Assembly: GCA_965247975.1 (NCBI GenBank)
Contig: OZ252050.1
Location: forward strand, 2,108,001-2,172,000
Origin: Taishania sp965247975
Lineage (GTDB): Bacteria > Bacteroidota > Bacteroidia > Flavobacteriales_D > Crocinitomicaceae
DNA: 64,000 bases
Reading direction: 5' to 3'
How positions within the stretch are numbered: the first letter of the stretch is position 1; each line of letters starts with the position of its first letter. The translations under genes and the position numbers were made by a program. Positions 8,510 through 17,444 of this stretch are shown here, piece by piece. Below the pieces are notes generated by a model. The model saw only the letters and a list, made by a program, of their open reading frames with translations, had not been told where the DNA came from and did not search any database.

Positions 8510-10120
8510 ATGAAATACTTTAGCATATTTTTATTGATTTTGGGAAGTACAAGCTCTTCTGTTTTTGCACAAACAACTTTCCAAAAGGCTTTTGGTGGTT
8601 CAGCCATGGATGAAGGGAATTTTGTGCGTCAAACGAATGATGGAGGATATATCATTGCAGGAACAACAACAAGTTATGGCTCTGGAGGGCGAGATGTGCT
8701 TGTCATTAAAACCAATGAATTTGGAGATACAACTTGGACAAAAACGTTTGGCGGAGAAATAGACAATGAGTATGGTTATGGTGTGCAACAGACCAATGAT
8801 GGTGGATACATAGTTTCAGCGATAGCTTCTTCTTTTAATGATGTGGCAGGAGATATTTACTTAATAAAACTAAATACGACCGGCGATACTTTATGGACAA
8901 ATACATACGGAGGTGTTGGTTTTGAGCGAGGAGCTTTTGTGCAACAAACTTCCAATAATGGTTATATTGTCTGTGGACAAACACCAGCATTTGGAGCGGG
9001 CGATTTTGATGCGTATTTATTGAAAATTAATTCAAATGGAATATTGGCTTGGACTAAAACGTATGGCGGAATTGGTCTTGAAATTGCAAATTCAGTGAAG
9101 CAGACTAGCGATGGAGGATATATTATTACAGGTCAAATTGACACTTTTGGTGCTGGAGGCGGTGATATTTTACTGGTTAGAACCGATGTATCGGGAAATT
9201 TAACTTGGTCAAAAACATACGGTCGAGAAGGTACAGAAGCTGGAGTTTCGATTATTCAAACAACAGATGGTGGATTTTTAATCGGAAGCACAACGGAGAA
9301 CACTTTGGGACCTCTCGGACCAGATATGTGTTTAATAAAAACAAATTCCATCGGAGATACACTTTGGTGTAAGCTATACGGAGGATCTATGATTGATGAA
9401 TTGTCGCAAGCCATACAGACAATTGATGGTGGTTATGTTATGGTTGGTAAATCATTTAGCTTTAGCACTTTAGGAGATTACGATGTCTATGTCGCGAAAG
9501 TAAACAATCTGGGAAATGTTGAATGGTCCAAATCGTATGGAAATAGTACTAGTAGCTCAAGCAACGAAATTGGCTATTCAATCGATCAAACAACCGACAA
9601 TGGGTTTATCATTTCGGGTGAATCTATGTTTGGATTTGGTTCAGGAATCAAAAATCTTTATTTGATTAAAACGGATGCACTTGGGAACAGTGGTTGTAAT
9701 CAAACCAACTCCAACACAATTTCTTCGCCAATTGACTTGGAAATTTCAAGTCCTAGCTTATCAGTATCAGCGGGAGGAACAAGAACATCGCCTTCAACCA
9801 TTCAGATGGCAGGAACCATCCAAACTAATTTATGCAATTCAGCAACAAATAATATCGTTGAAATTATTGAAAATGAATTTGTTCATGTGTATCCAAATCC
9901 AAGTCAAGGCATTTTTCACCTTGAACCAAAAACGACTTTGGACAATGTGCGTGTCTCTGTGTGTAATGTTTCAGGTCTAGTTGTTTATTCAAATGACTCA
10001 TTCCCGGTGTCGAATTCAACTATTTTGGATCTAAGTTCCATGGAAAATGGTGTGTATTTTTTGAAAATTGAAATCGATTCAAAAGTAATAATACAACAGA
10101 TTATTCTTCAAGGAAACTAG
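8510..10120 (+). CDS. T9SS-secreted seven-repeat propeller-like protein
   Basis: A 536-aa exported protein. A signal peptide (1-20, ending VFAQ) is followed by seven repeats of about 52-57 residues. Each has a Q-T-x-D-G-G-(Y/F)-(I/V) strand, a central aromatic-Gly turn, a (Y/L)-L-(I/L)-K-(T/I) strand and a W-x-K-x-Y-G-G ending. Seven such four-strand units suggest a seven-bladed beta-propeller. A low-complexity linker and a T9SS type A sorting domain follow (VYPNPSQG ... GVYFLKIEIDS). Proteins of this make-up are common cell-surface or secreted proteins in Flavobacteriales, and no catalytic residues stand out. It is a single gene with its own -7 box. Function unknown beyond secretion. Confidence 0.85.
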   Translation: MKYFSIFLLILGSTSSSVFAQTTFQKAFGGSAMDEGNFVRQTNDGGYIIAGTTTSYGSGGRDVLVIKTNEFGDTTWTKTFGGEIDNEYGYGVQQTNDGGYIVSAIASSFNDVAGDIYLIKLNTTGDTLWTNTYGGVGFERGAFVQQTSNNGYIVCGQTPAFGAGDFDAYLLKINSNGILAWTKTYGGIGLEIANSVKQTSDGGYIITGQIDTFGAGGGDILLVRTDVSGNLTWSKTYGREGTEAGVSIIQTTDGGFLIGSTTENTLGPLGPDMCLIKTNSIGDTLWCKLYGGSMIDELSQAIQTIDGGYVMVGKSFSFSTLGDYDVYVAKVNNLGNVEWSKSYGNSTSSSSNEIGYSIDQTTDNGFIISGESMFGFGSGIKNLYLIKTDALGNSGCNQTNSNTISSPIDLEISSPSLSVSAGGTRTSPSTIQMAGTIQTNLCNSATNNIVEIIENEFVHVYPNPSQGIFHLEPKTTLDNVRVSVCNVSGLVVYSNDSFPVSNSTILDLSSMENGVYFLKIEIDSKVIIQQIILQGN

Positions 10121-10138
10121 TATTCAACGCATGACACA

Positions 10139-10909
10139 CTAAAACCTCAAATGCCTCACTGTCTCGCCTTTGTTTATCAATTGTTTCAGTGAGGCAATCC
10201 CGATTTTCAAATGATCGTCCACAAAATGCGCCGTTACTTTTGAATCGCTTTCGCTGGTTTTTACACCTTCTGGTTCCATGGGTTGGTCCGAAACGAGTAA
10301 TAAAGCTCCAGTTGGAATTTCATTCGCAAAGCCAACCATGAATACAGTTGCAGTTTCCATATCGATTGCCATGGCACGAATTTGACGCAAATATTCTTTG
10401 AATTTATCATCGTGCTCCCAAACCCGTCGATTGGTGGTGTAGCAAGTTCCTGTCCAATAATCTTTTCCGAAATCTCGGATGGATGTTGAAATCGCTTTTT
10501 GAAGTGCAAAAGAGGGGAGAGCGGGCACTTCCGCTGGGAAATAATCGTTGCTTGTTCCTTCTCCACGAATGGCTGCAATTGGCAAAATGAAATCACCTAC
10601 TTCGCTTTTGTGCTTTAATCCTCCGCATTTTCCGAGAAACAAAACTGCTTTTGGTTCAATGGCTGACAAAAGATCCATGCAAGTGGCAGCAGAAGCACTT
10701 CCCATTCCAAAATTAATGATGGTTATTCCTTTGGCTGTCGCACACTGCATAGGTTTGCCCATTCCAACAACAGGAACGTCGTACGTGGAGGCAAATGTGT
10801 CCACATAGTTCTGGAAATTACAAATTAGAATGTATTTCCCGAAATTTTCGAGTGACTCTCCAGTGTATCTCGGTAGCCAATTAGCTACAATGTCTTCTTT
10901 CGTTTTCAA
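10139..10909 (-). CDS. amn: AMP nucleosidase
   Basis: A 256-aa enzyme that cleaves AMP to adenine and ribose 5-phosphate. It has the nucleoside-phosphorylase fold signatures NFGMGSASAAT and LFLGKCGGLKHKSEVGDFILP. The AIDMETATVFMVGF segment carries the conserved Glu of the nucleoside-binding site, and LLLVSDQPMEPEGVK holds the catalytic Asp. It is about half the length of the E. coli enzyme and corresponds to its catalytic C-terminal domain, the normal form in Bacteroidota. The lone ATG gives a full domain. It follows the M49 peptidase gene by 21 bases and may share its transcript. Cytoplasmic. Confidence 0.9.
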   Translation of the reverse strand: MKTKEDIVANWLPRYTGESLENFGKYILICNFQNYVDTFASTYDVPVVGMGKPMQCATAKGITIINFGMGSASAATCMDLLSAIEPKAVLFLGKCGGLKHKSEVGDFILPIAAIRGEGTSNDYFPAEVPALPSFALQKAISTSIRDFGKDYWTGTCYTTNRRVWEHDDKFKEYLRQIRAMAIDMETATVFMVGFANEIPTGALLLVSDQPMEPEGVKTSESDSKVTAHFVDDHLKIGIASLKQLINKGETVRHLRF

Positions 10910-10930
10910 ATTAATGTTGTTAAATATGTT

Positions 10931-12970
10931 TTATTCTATTACGCCGTATGTTTTACCATAATACAGCATTTGCTCTACGAAATTCATCTTGTTTTCAATC
11001 TTAATGTCGGTGATTTCACCTTTTGCATTCTTCACTGGAACGAACACTGGATTCACAAAACCGCTGTATGGTGCAATGTCAAGCGGAGCGACTCTTTCAA
11101 GTACTTCTTCGTGTGTTTTTTTGTCTACTTTTACACCATATTTCTCAACCAATTCTTTACCAGCTTTGTAATCTCCTTCTGATTTGATACGTTGGATTTC
11201 ACGCAAAAGTTGACCGAATAATTCTCGCAATTTCACATAATCTTTGATGTTGTAATACGTTTTCCCATCACGTGAAATTTTCTCAATCACGTTGTCTTTT
11301 TTGCCTTTTTCAAGTACCCAAGAAGCTACAAGTTGTCGGTTTTGCATGTGTTCTTCTTCAACACTTTTACCAATTTCCAAACGTTGCAATTGCGTCAGCA
11401 TTCCGTTTCGGATGTAGCCATCATATTCCGCTTTTCCAACTTCTAGCGACGGAATCAATCCGAGTTCAACTAACTTTTTATCCATGATGTAATACAACCC
11501 AACCAAATCCGCTCGCGCTTCTTCGAGTGTGCTCGCGTAGTTTTTGAGCGTTTCGCTTGGTTGGCCAACACCTTTGTTGATTTGACCAGAAGCATGACCA
11601 ATCACTTCATGCAAGGCTGTGTGCATACGACCTGCTAAATCGCCATATTTAATCGCCCGATCAATTTCCTCTTTGTCATGCGCAAATTCCTTTAGGATTC
11701 CTGGACCACCAGCTTTGTCATAAGCAGCGATGATATTTCCTAAACTCACTGATTTAGATCCAATTTGTTCACGAATCCATTCGTTATTGGGTAAGTTTAC
11801 TCCGATTGGCGTTGATGGAGAAGCATCTCCAGATTCACTTGCAACTTGAACCACTTTGTAACTAACCCCAACCACATTTTTCTTTTTGTGTTCAGGCAAT
11901 AAAGGCGAATTATCTTCAAACCATTGTGCATTTTCAGCCACTGTCTTCATTTGTTTGGAAGCTTCAAAATCGTTGATTTGAACAATGCTTTCGTAAGTTC
12001 CTCGTTTGCCCATTGCATCACCGTAAACTTCAATAAATCCATTGATCCAATCGATATCTCCAGCAGTTGATCGCGCCCAAAGAACGTTGTAATCATCCCA
12101 TGTTTTTAAGTCTCCTGTTTGATAATATTCAATCAATTTCGTTAAGGCAGCTTTTTGTTCTTCATTTTCTGCCACTGGAATGGCTTTTTTCAACCAATAA
12201 ATAATTTTATCAATTGCAGCACCATATTTTCCGCCTGATTTCCAAACATCTTCGTACAATTGACCATTTTTCATAATCAAGGTTGAATTTAAACCATGCT
12301 CAAGTGGCTTTGACGTATTTGGGTCAACCAATTTTAAATAAAAATTTTCGACCATTTTTTGTGTGACTCCTTTTCCATAAAAGCCATTCGCCGATGCAAC
12401 GATCATGTCAACATTGGCATCTTTTACCTTGCGTTTCATGTGTTTGTCATCGTCAAACATAATGTCAATAATTTCTGAATCAAGGTCTGTATTTGTTTCA
12501 GCCATCAACTCTTTGAAATACGATTTTTTGAATTGAGGCATTATTTTATCCATGCCGTAATGATGGTGAATTCCATTTGCGAACCAAACTTGTTTTGCAT
12601 AAGTCATGAACGCATACCAATTGTCGCTTTCTTTGTCGCCTTTGTATTTTTCAACGATTTTTTCAAGCGCTTTTCGAATTTTGAGGTTGTTTGGATTGTT
12701 TTGGTCAAAAATGATATCACGACCAGCCAAACCAGCTTGCGACATGTAGTAAACAAATTTTTTTTGATCCAAGCTAAGTTTTTCAAATCCTTTGATTTCA
12801 TAACGAAGCACTTGAATGTCCGCAAATCGATCTACTTGATGTTCGTTTGGTGTTTTTCGTACAATTGCTTCAGCGTCTTCCGATGATCCATTTTCGTTGG
12901 AATCGCTACTACAACTAGTCCCGACCAATAGTAAGAGGGACATCGCAAGGAATGATTTTGTAAATTTCAT
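10931..12970 (-). CDS. Dipeptidyl peptidase III-like M49 metallopeptidase (lipoprotein)
   Basis: A 679-aa zinc exopeptidase that releases dipeptides from peptide N-termini. The M49 signature HEVIGH (HExxGH, about residues 453-458) is present. The downstream EEARADLVGLY supplies the third zinc ligand and the conserved Asp. An N-terminal lipobox (LLVGTSC, cysteine at about residue 20) followed by a Ser/Asp/Asn linker points to a membrane-anchored periplasmic or surface enzyme. The family is cytosolic in eukaryotes, but exported lipoprotein forms are usual in Bacteroidota. It lies between a secreted hypothetical gene (22 bases upstream) and amn (21 bases downstream), suggesting a three-gene unit. 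Confidence 0.9.
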   Translation of the reverse strand: MKFTKSFLAMSLLLLVGTSCSSDSNENGSSEDAEAIVRKTPNEHQVDRFADIQVLRYEIKGFEKLSLDQKKFVYYMSQAGLAGRDIIFDQNNPNNLKIRKALEKIVEKYKGDKESDNWYAFMTYAKQVWFANGIHHHYGMDKIMPQFKKSYFKELMAETNTDLDSEIIDIMFDDDKHMKRKVKDANVDMIVASANGFYGKGVTQKMVENFYLKLVDPNTSKPLEHGLNSTLIMKNGQLYEDVWKSGGKYGAAIDKIIYWLKKAIPVAENEEQKAALTKLIEYYQTGDLKTWDDYNVLWARSTAGDIDWINGFIEVYGDAMGKRGTYESIVQINDFEASKQMKTVAENAQWFEDNSPLLPEHKKKNVVGVSYKVVQVASESGDASPSTPIGVNLPNNEWIREQIGSKSVSLGNIIAAYDKAGGPGILKEFAHDKEEIDRAIKYGDLAGRMHTALHEVIGHASGQINKGVGQPSETLKNYASTLEEARADLVGLYYIMDKKLVELGLIPSLEVGKAEYDGYIRNGMLTQLQRLEIGKSVEEEHMQNRQLVASWVLEKGKKDNVIEKISRDGKTYYNIKDYVKLRELFGQLLREIQRIKSEGDYKAGKELVEKYGVKVDKKTHEEVLERVAPLDIAPYSGFVNPVFVPVKNAKGEITDIKIENKMNFVEQMLYYGKTYGVIE

Positions 12971-12992
12971 ATTATTTGAAAATTTGAGTGTT

Positions 12993-13634
12993 TTATTTCA
13001 TTTTACCTTTCCACAAGGCATATTTTTTATCGGTAATTTCTTGAATGACATTATAAATCGTTTTTGCCCAATAATTTTTAAGTCCAAATCCGCCCGACTT
13101 TCCGGTGAGTTCTTCTTGAAACAGGACTTCTCCATCCGACATGCGTAAAACAACAAAATGAAATTTCCCATAGTCTTTAAATTTATTTAGACTTTCGGCA
13201 ATGAATAAAATTCCAAGTCCTTCTTTTGTTTTGAAAGAATAATTTTTTGTAAACTTCAAAATGTCATCTGAGGAATAATCCGGATCCGTTTTCGCTTCCA
13301 TATCTTCAATGGAGGATTCATCATTGATTCGATAGATTTCATCGGTTTGAAATTTAACATTCTCTTTGCGAATCATTTGGGCAATGTTGTATCTTTCTGG
13401 TTCAGCATAAACAAAATCATTCCAACTTGGAAAATATTTCTCTTTAATATCAATTGATCCATTGTCTCCCCATTCTCCAAATTGATTGAAATCCCCAATT
13501 AACTTTACATGCGAAAAATCGATACCAAGCCAAGTAACTTGCGTTTCAGATTTTGAGAAAAGATCTTTCAATTCTTGAGAAAAGACAGATGGAATTAAAA
13601 TCAATGCAAAAAAAAGTGAAATGAAAACCTTCAT
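12993..13634 (-). CDS. Secreted hypothetical protein
   Basis: A 213-aa protein with a clear signal peptide (about 1-19, ending VFSQ). The mature part is mixed alpha/beta, rich in aromatic and acidic residues, with no cysteines or known catalytic motif. The C-terminal section (FHFVVLRMSDGEVLFQEELTG...) resembles the strand-turn-strand of lipoprotein-like accessory proteins seen in this phylum. No family recognised. Its stop is 22 bases from the start of the M49 peptidase, so it probably heads that transcript. A near-consensus -7 box (minus strand TACCTTTA, 13657-13664) lies 22 bases upstream. Confidence 0.7.
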   Translation of the reverse strand: MKVFISLFFALILIPSVFSQELKDLFSKSETQVTWLGIDFSHVKLIGDFNQFGEWGDNGSIDIKEKYFPSWNDFVYAEPERYNIAQMIRKENVKFQTDEIYRINDESSIEDMEAKTDPDYSSDDILKFTKNYSFKTKEGLGILFIAESLNKFKDYGKFHFVVLRMSDGEVLFQEELTGKSGGFGLKNYWAKTIYNVIQEITDKKYALWKGKMK

Positions 13635-13739
13635 GATGATCGAAAAATTAGTAAGCTAAAGGTAGCATTTTTTTTCAATTTGTAATCGATTTTGCTGCCA
13701 GAGATTGTTACGAAATCATTAAATATTCAACATCCAGAG

Positions 13740-14996
13740 TCACTTAAAAACTATCTTCTCCGGCTTGCGAATATTCTTTTTATACACTTGACTGCGCAAA
13801 TAATCTGTCTCTAGAAAAACAAAGTGTGGAACAACCCGAAGTTTAGCTTGACATTCAGCGATAATAACATTCATCGTTGCTGATTTTTCGATGTGTTTTT
13901 CAAGTAGGATTGTTATGGCATCGTTTTGCAAATAATCTTTCGAAATTTCAACTTTATAACAGGAAACTTCTGGTAAGCCATCAAATATCTCATAAATGGA
14001 ATTCGGGAAAATCGTTGTTCCTTTGAATTTAATCATTTGATTTTTACGACCAATGATTGGTCCCAAGCGGGGAGATGTACGCCCACAAGCACATGGAGCA
14101 TAATACACACGAGCAAGATCGCCTGTTTTGTATCTAACTAAAGGTGTACCCTGAACTCCAAGATTGGTAATGACTATTTCTCCAACTTCTCCGTCTTTTA
14201 CATCTTCATTGTCATCATTGATGACTTCAAGGTATAACAATTCGTCGTTTAGATGACATCCGTTTTGCGCTTCACACTCTGTAAATGCAGCTGCCATTTC
14301 GGTAGACGCATAAGTTGAATAAAGCTTTACATTCCAATCTTTTACAATTCGATTTCCAAGTACATTATGTTGCAAATTGTCCTCGCTTATTGGTTCTCCA
14401 ATGCAAATAATCGAACGAACGCTTGAATTTTGAAAATCAATTTGGTTGTTCTTTGCAAAGTCTAATAAATTGACAATGAAACTTGGAACTGCAATCAAAA
14501 CGCTTGGCTTATTCAATAAAATTGATTTCCATTGAAGTGCTGGAACTCCTGGACCAATCCGAATCATTCCACCACCAATTTCTTGTACACCAAGGTAATA
14601 TGCCAATCCAGCCATGAATTGTTTATCGATGGTGGTCATTAATTGAAAAATGTCGCCAGATGTTGCGCCAGTTGTCATCAACGATGTTTTTTCGTTATCC
14701 GCCAATCGGATTAAATCTTTTTTTGTTAAGTAAATTGTCACAGGTTCGCCGGAAGTTCCAGACGTGGTTACATATTCCGCAATATCCGAAATTGGAACGC
14801 ATAAAAAATCCCGATTATGCTCCGATAAATGGTCTTTTGTGGTGAATGGAAAAGCCTTCAAATCAGCTTTATTGAAATCACTTGTCAGCTCAACTCCATC
14901 AAAATGACGCTTATAAAAAGGTGATCTTGATTTGACATAGTTTATTGCTGCTACGAGCGATTCAATCGATTTATTCACGCTTATTTCTTCTGACAT
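13740..14996 (-). CDS. PaaK-like adenylate-forming ligase
   Basis: A 418-aa member of the phenylacetate-CoA ligase branch of ANL enzymes, which activate a carboxylate with ATP and usually transfer it to CoA or a carrier. The phosphate-binding loop is TTSGTSGEPVTIY (about 83-95). The substrate/adenine region is STYASTEMAAAFTEC. The hinge/ATP segment is RYKTGDLARV, followed by the PaaK-typical ACGRTSPRLG and GRKNQMIKFKG. It lacks some of the usual N-terminal length (about 430 aa is normal). The 16-base overlap with the C45 hydrolase gene shows tight coupling. Substrate unknown; an aryl or fatty acid is possible given the neighbouring hydrolase and the phosphopantetheinyl transferase. Confidence 0.8.
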   Translation of the reverse strand: MSEEISVNKSIESLVAAINYVKSRSPFYKRHFDGVELTSDFNKADLKAFPFTTKDHLSEHNRDFLCVPISDIAEYVTTSGTSGEPVTIYLTKKDLIRLADNEKTSLMTTGATSGDIFQLMTTIDKQFMAGLAYYLGVQEIGGGMIRIGPGVPALQWKSILLNKPSVLIAVPSFIVNLLDFAKNNQIDFQNSSVRSIICIGEPISEDNLQHNVLGNRIVKDWNVKLYSTYASTEMAAAFTECEAQNGCHLNDELLYLEVINDDNEDVKDGEVGEIVITNLGVQGTPLVRYKTGDLARVYYAPCACGRTSPRLGPIIGRKNQMIKFKGTTIFPNSIYEIFDGLPEVSCYKVEISKDYLQNDAITILLEKHIEKSATMNVIIAECQAKLRVVPHFVFLETDYLRSQVYKKNIRKPEKIVFK

Positions 14997-16648
14997 TGAT
15001 TTGCTAAATCTAGTAATTCCTTTTCAATATTTTTGGATGCAACATTTTTTGTCAGCGCTTTATTGAAATAAGTCGCAGCCTTCTTTTTGTTGTTTTTCTT
15101 TAAAAAGTAGCGCCCCAATTGTTCATAGGTGACATAAGATTCACTGTTTGAGGAGATGAATGATCGTATTTCTGCATCACTCAAAGTCAATGACTTGTCG
15201 AACATTAAATACGCTGAAATTGCTTGCTTTGTTTTCTTAAATTTCTTGAATTGTTGGTATTTAGTAGAGTTCACAAATGAAGAAGCAGCAATTGTATCTC
15301 GAATCATTAATTTCTTTTCAGCAAACGATTTCTTCAAATCATAACCAATAAACGCTCCCAATTGATGGTCTTTTGTTGAAATAAAGAATTCCTTTTGTTG
15401 CGGAACAATGACAACTGAATGTAAAGCTAAAATTTGATTTATCGCACGCGGATTCCCCATTCCTAAGGTATCGCCATTTTCTCCAAGTTGATCCCGTAAC
15501 ACATCAACAACTGATTGAACATCAAAAGGTTTTGTTGTTTTTAGCAATTCATCCACTCGGTTGAAACGGTATTTGCTATCGCTGCTTGCAATGTTTTGAA
15601 TGTTGACCTTATCAGATTTAAACGTTTTTGATTGATAGTGATTCGAACAAATCAAGGCATCGCTTGAAGCGTCATACACTCCAAGTTTCGATGGCGATTT
15701 CTCAATCAAAACAGCTTTATTATCAATAGACGAACCGATCATCAACGTTTCCGAAACAAAAGTGTGACGCTTTTTGGCAATTGCAACGGCTTCATCAATG
15801 GTAGAAGCATATTGCAGAATTTCCCGAGCCAACAACGAAATAGGCATTTTTGATCCTGTTGGCAAATCAGATTTCGAAGCATTGATGGTGACCGAAAGTC
15901 CTTTTTCGTTCAATCCAGAAGCAACTCCAGTAAAACCAGCCCAAGAATAAGAAGCAAAAGCGTGACCTTTGGTCGGTTTCACAAAAATGATTAATTGATC
16001 TTCTGCAAATGCATCGCCGACATAGAAATCAAAATTGCGTCCCAAAAGCAGTTCATGATTTGCCGTTTTTGTTCCTTTTAGAGCAAATGAAGTGCAACCA
16101 ACAATGCTATAATCATTGAGCGCATGTCCGATGTCATGTGCTGCATGGTAATTGAGAATACGAGAATATTTTGGCGCTATGTAATCGTATTTACTCGAAA
16201 ATGATTGCGAGATTCCATAGATTTCTTGTTGATTTTCTAACGGAATATTTTTCGGTAAATCGCTGTTAAAGTAGCCCAGCATCAATTTCAAGAATTGTTG
16301 AAAAAATCCTTTTGGAACAAATTGATTGATTTGATCCACAAAAATATCTTCTTGTCGTTGAATCAACTCTTTTGCAAGTTCCCCATAAATGAGTCCACGT
16401 TCGTATGGATCTCCTTCCAGGTACATTTCCCAAACGCCAAAATCATTCTTTTTTAAATAGTTATTTCCGAGTACATAATGATCCTTTCCAACCTTTTTTC
16501 GAACTCCGATTTCAATGTTTGGCACTTCAGGCGCAGGAATATTCGAAGCGAAAAGCACGTAAATAAAGAGAATGAAAATTCCGGCGAATATTAGCTCAAG
16601 CGGAATAAAAATGAGACGACCGAGATATTTTAGGATTTTCTTGTACAA
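14981..16648 (-). CDS. C45-family Ntn-hydrolase/acyltransferase with TPR tail
   Basis: A 555-aa member of the C45 (acyl-CoA:6-aminopenicillanate acyltransferase-like) family, which self-cleaves to expose an N-terminal cysteine. The likely nucleophile is the Cys of YSIVGCTSFAL (about residue 184), followed by the family motif LLLGRNFDFYVGD and later GFTGVASGLNEKGL. A membrane helix (about 13-35) anchors it with the catalytic part outside the cytoplasm. The last ~65 residues (YEQLGRYFLKKNNKKKAATYF) look like one or two TPR units. It is the first gene of a two-gene operon with the PaaK-like ligase, overlapping by 16 bases. The -7 box TATCTTTG is at 16669-16676. It probably hydrolyses or transfers an amide- or thioester-bound acyl group; the substrate is unknown. 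Confidence 0.8.
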   Translation of the reverse strand: MYKKILKYLGRLIFIPLELIFAGIFILFIYVLFASNIPAPEVPNIEIGVRKKVGKDHYVLGNNYLKKNDFGVWEMYLEGDPYERGLIYGELAKELIQRQEDIFVDQINQFVPKGFFQQFLKLMLGYFNSDLPKNIPLENQQEIYGISQSFSSKYDYIAPKYSRILNYHAAHDIGHALNDYSIVGCTSFALKGTKTANHELLLGRNFDFYVGDAFAEDQLIIFVKPTKGHAFASYSWAGFTGVASGLNEKGLSVTINASKSDLPTGSKMPISLLAREILQYASTIDEAVAIAKKRHTFVSETLMIGSSIDNKAVLIEKSPSKLGVYDASSDALICSNHYQSKTFKSDKVNIQNIASSDSKYRFNRVDELLKTTKPFDVQSVVDVLRDQLGENGDTLGMGNPRAINQILALHSVVIVPQQKEFFISTKDHQLGAFIGYDLKKSFAEKKLMIRDTIAASSFVNSTKYQQFKKFKKTKQAISAYLMFDKSLTLSDAEIRSFISSNSESYVTYEQLGRYFLKKNNKKKAATYFNKALTKNVASKNIEKELLDLANQCQKK

Positions 16649-16668
16649 TGCTTTAAACTAAAGGAGCT

Positions 16669-16676
16669 CAAAGATA
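16669..16676 (-). promoter_or_regulatory. Candidate -7 box (TATCTTTG) of the C45-PaaK operon
   Basis: The minus strand reads TATCTTTG, matching TAnnTTTG, 20 bases before the C45 start codon. This is the divergent spacer shared with the phosphopantetheinyl transferase gene. Confidence 0.45.
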
Positions 16677-16734
16677 CAACAAATAAACCTTATTTTTGAA
16701 GCTTATCCATTGAATAGATTTTAGATTTTAATCG

Positions 16735-17307
16735 TTGAAAGAAGAAATTATACATGCTGAAATTCTTGAAACCACCACTGAAAAAGGAACGGTTTATTGT
16801 TGGCGCATCGCTAATTATTCTCATTTAATTGCCAGTGGCTTATCTAAAAGAACGATTGAAAAAGCATCTATTCGAACTAAATTAAAATCACTAGGCTTTG
16901 AAAATGAATTGACGTACAAAGAAAATGGTCAACCGTTTTTAATTGCACAATCGAATTTATTTCTTTCTATTTCGCATGCAAAAGAAGTCATGGCCTTGTA
17001 TCTTGGAACAAAAGCAGTTGGAATTGACGTAGAATTTGAACGCTCAAAACTCTTTGAAGGTCGAAGTTATTTTGTGAATGAAACGGAAGAAAAAGGCGAT
17101 TTAAGTTCATTTACCTTACAGCTAATTTGGGGTGCAAAAGAAGCCATTTATAAACAACTTGAAGGTAAGATTGAAGACTTGAAAAATGACGTAACTCTTT
17201 CAGAAATAGATGAAAAGCACGGAAAAGTATCACTTATTTACAATAGCCAACATTACGAATTTAGATACAATCAATTTGAGAATTATTACTTAGTTTTTAG
17301 TAGTTAG
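16735..17307 (+). CDS. 4'-phosphopantetheinyl transferase superfamily protein
   Basis: A 190-aa enzyme that moves phosphopantetheine from CoA to a serine of a carrier protein. The two signature motifs of Sfp/AcpS-type enzymes are present: AVGIDVE at 94-100 (Mg-binding Asp and Glu) and WGAKEAIYK at 132-140 (W-x-x-K-E-A-x-x-K). The LSISHAKE stretch is the conserved His segment. It is short of the ~225-aa Sfp type but complete in motifs. The reading frame opens with TTG at 16735. No ATG lies nearby in frame, so a TTG start is the best choice, though the true start may differ. It is divergent from the C45/PaaK operon, a context suggesting a carrier-protein substrate outside the fatty acid synthase. 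Confidence 0.85.
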   Translation: MKEEIIHAEILETTTEKGTVYCWRIANYSHLIASGLSKRTIEKASIRTKLKSLGFENELTYKENGQPFLIAQSNLFLSISHAKEVMALYLGTKAVGIDVEFERSKLFEGRSYFVNETEEKGDLSSFTLQLIWGAKEAIYKQLEGKIEDLKNDVTLSEIDEKHGKVSLIYNSQHYEFRYNQFENYYLVFSS

Positions 17308-17444
17308 ACATTTTGGCATTCTTTTTGAAAACTCCTGAAATAAAATAAGTTAGAAGCTTATAAATTTTAGTGAATTGAAACAAAAAAGTCTATTTATAGT
17401 ATAAGGTTCATGTACCGTTTTAATACCAATTTAAAAAACTGATT

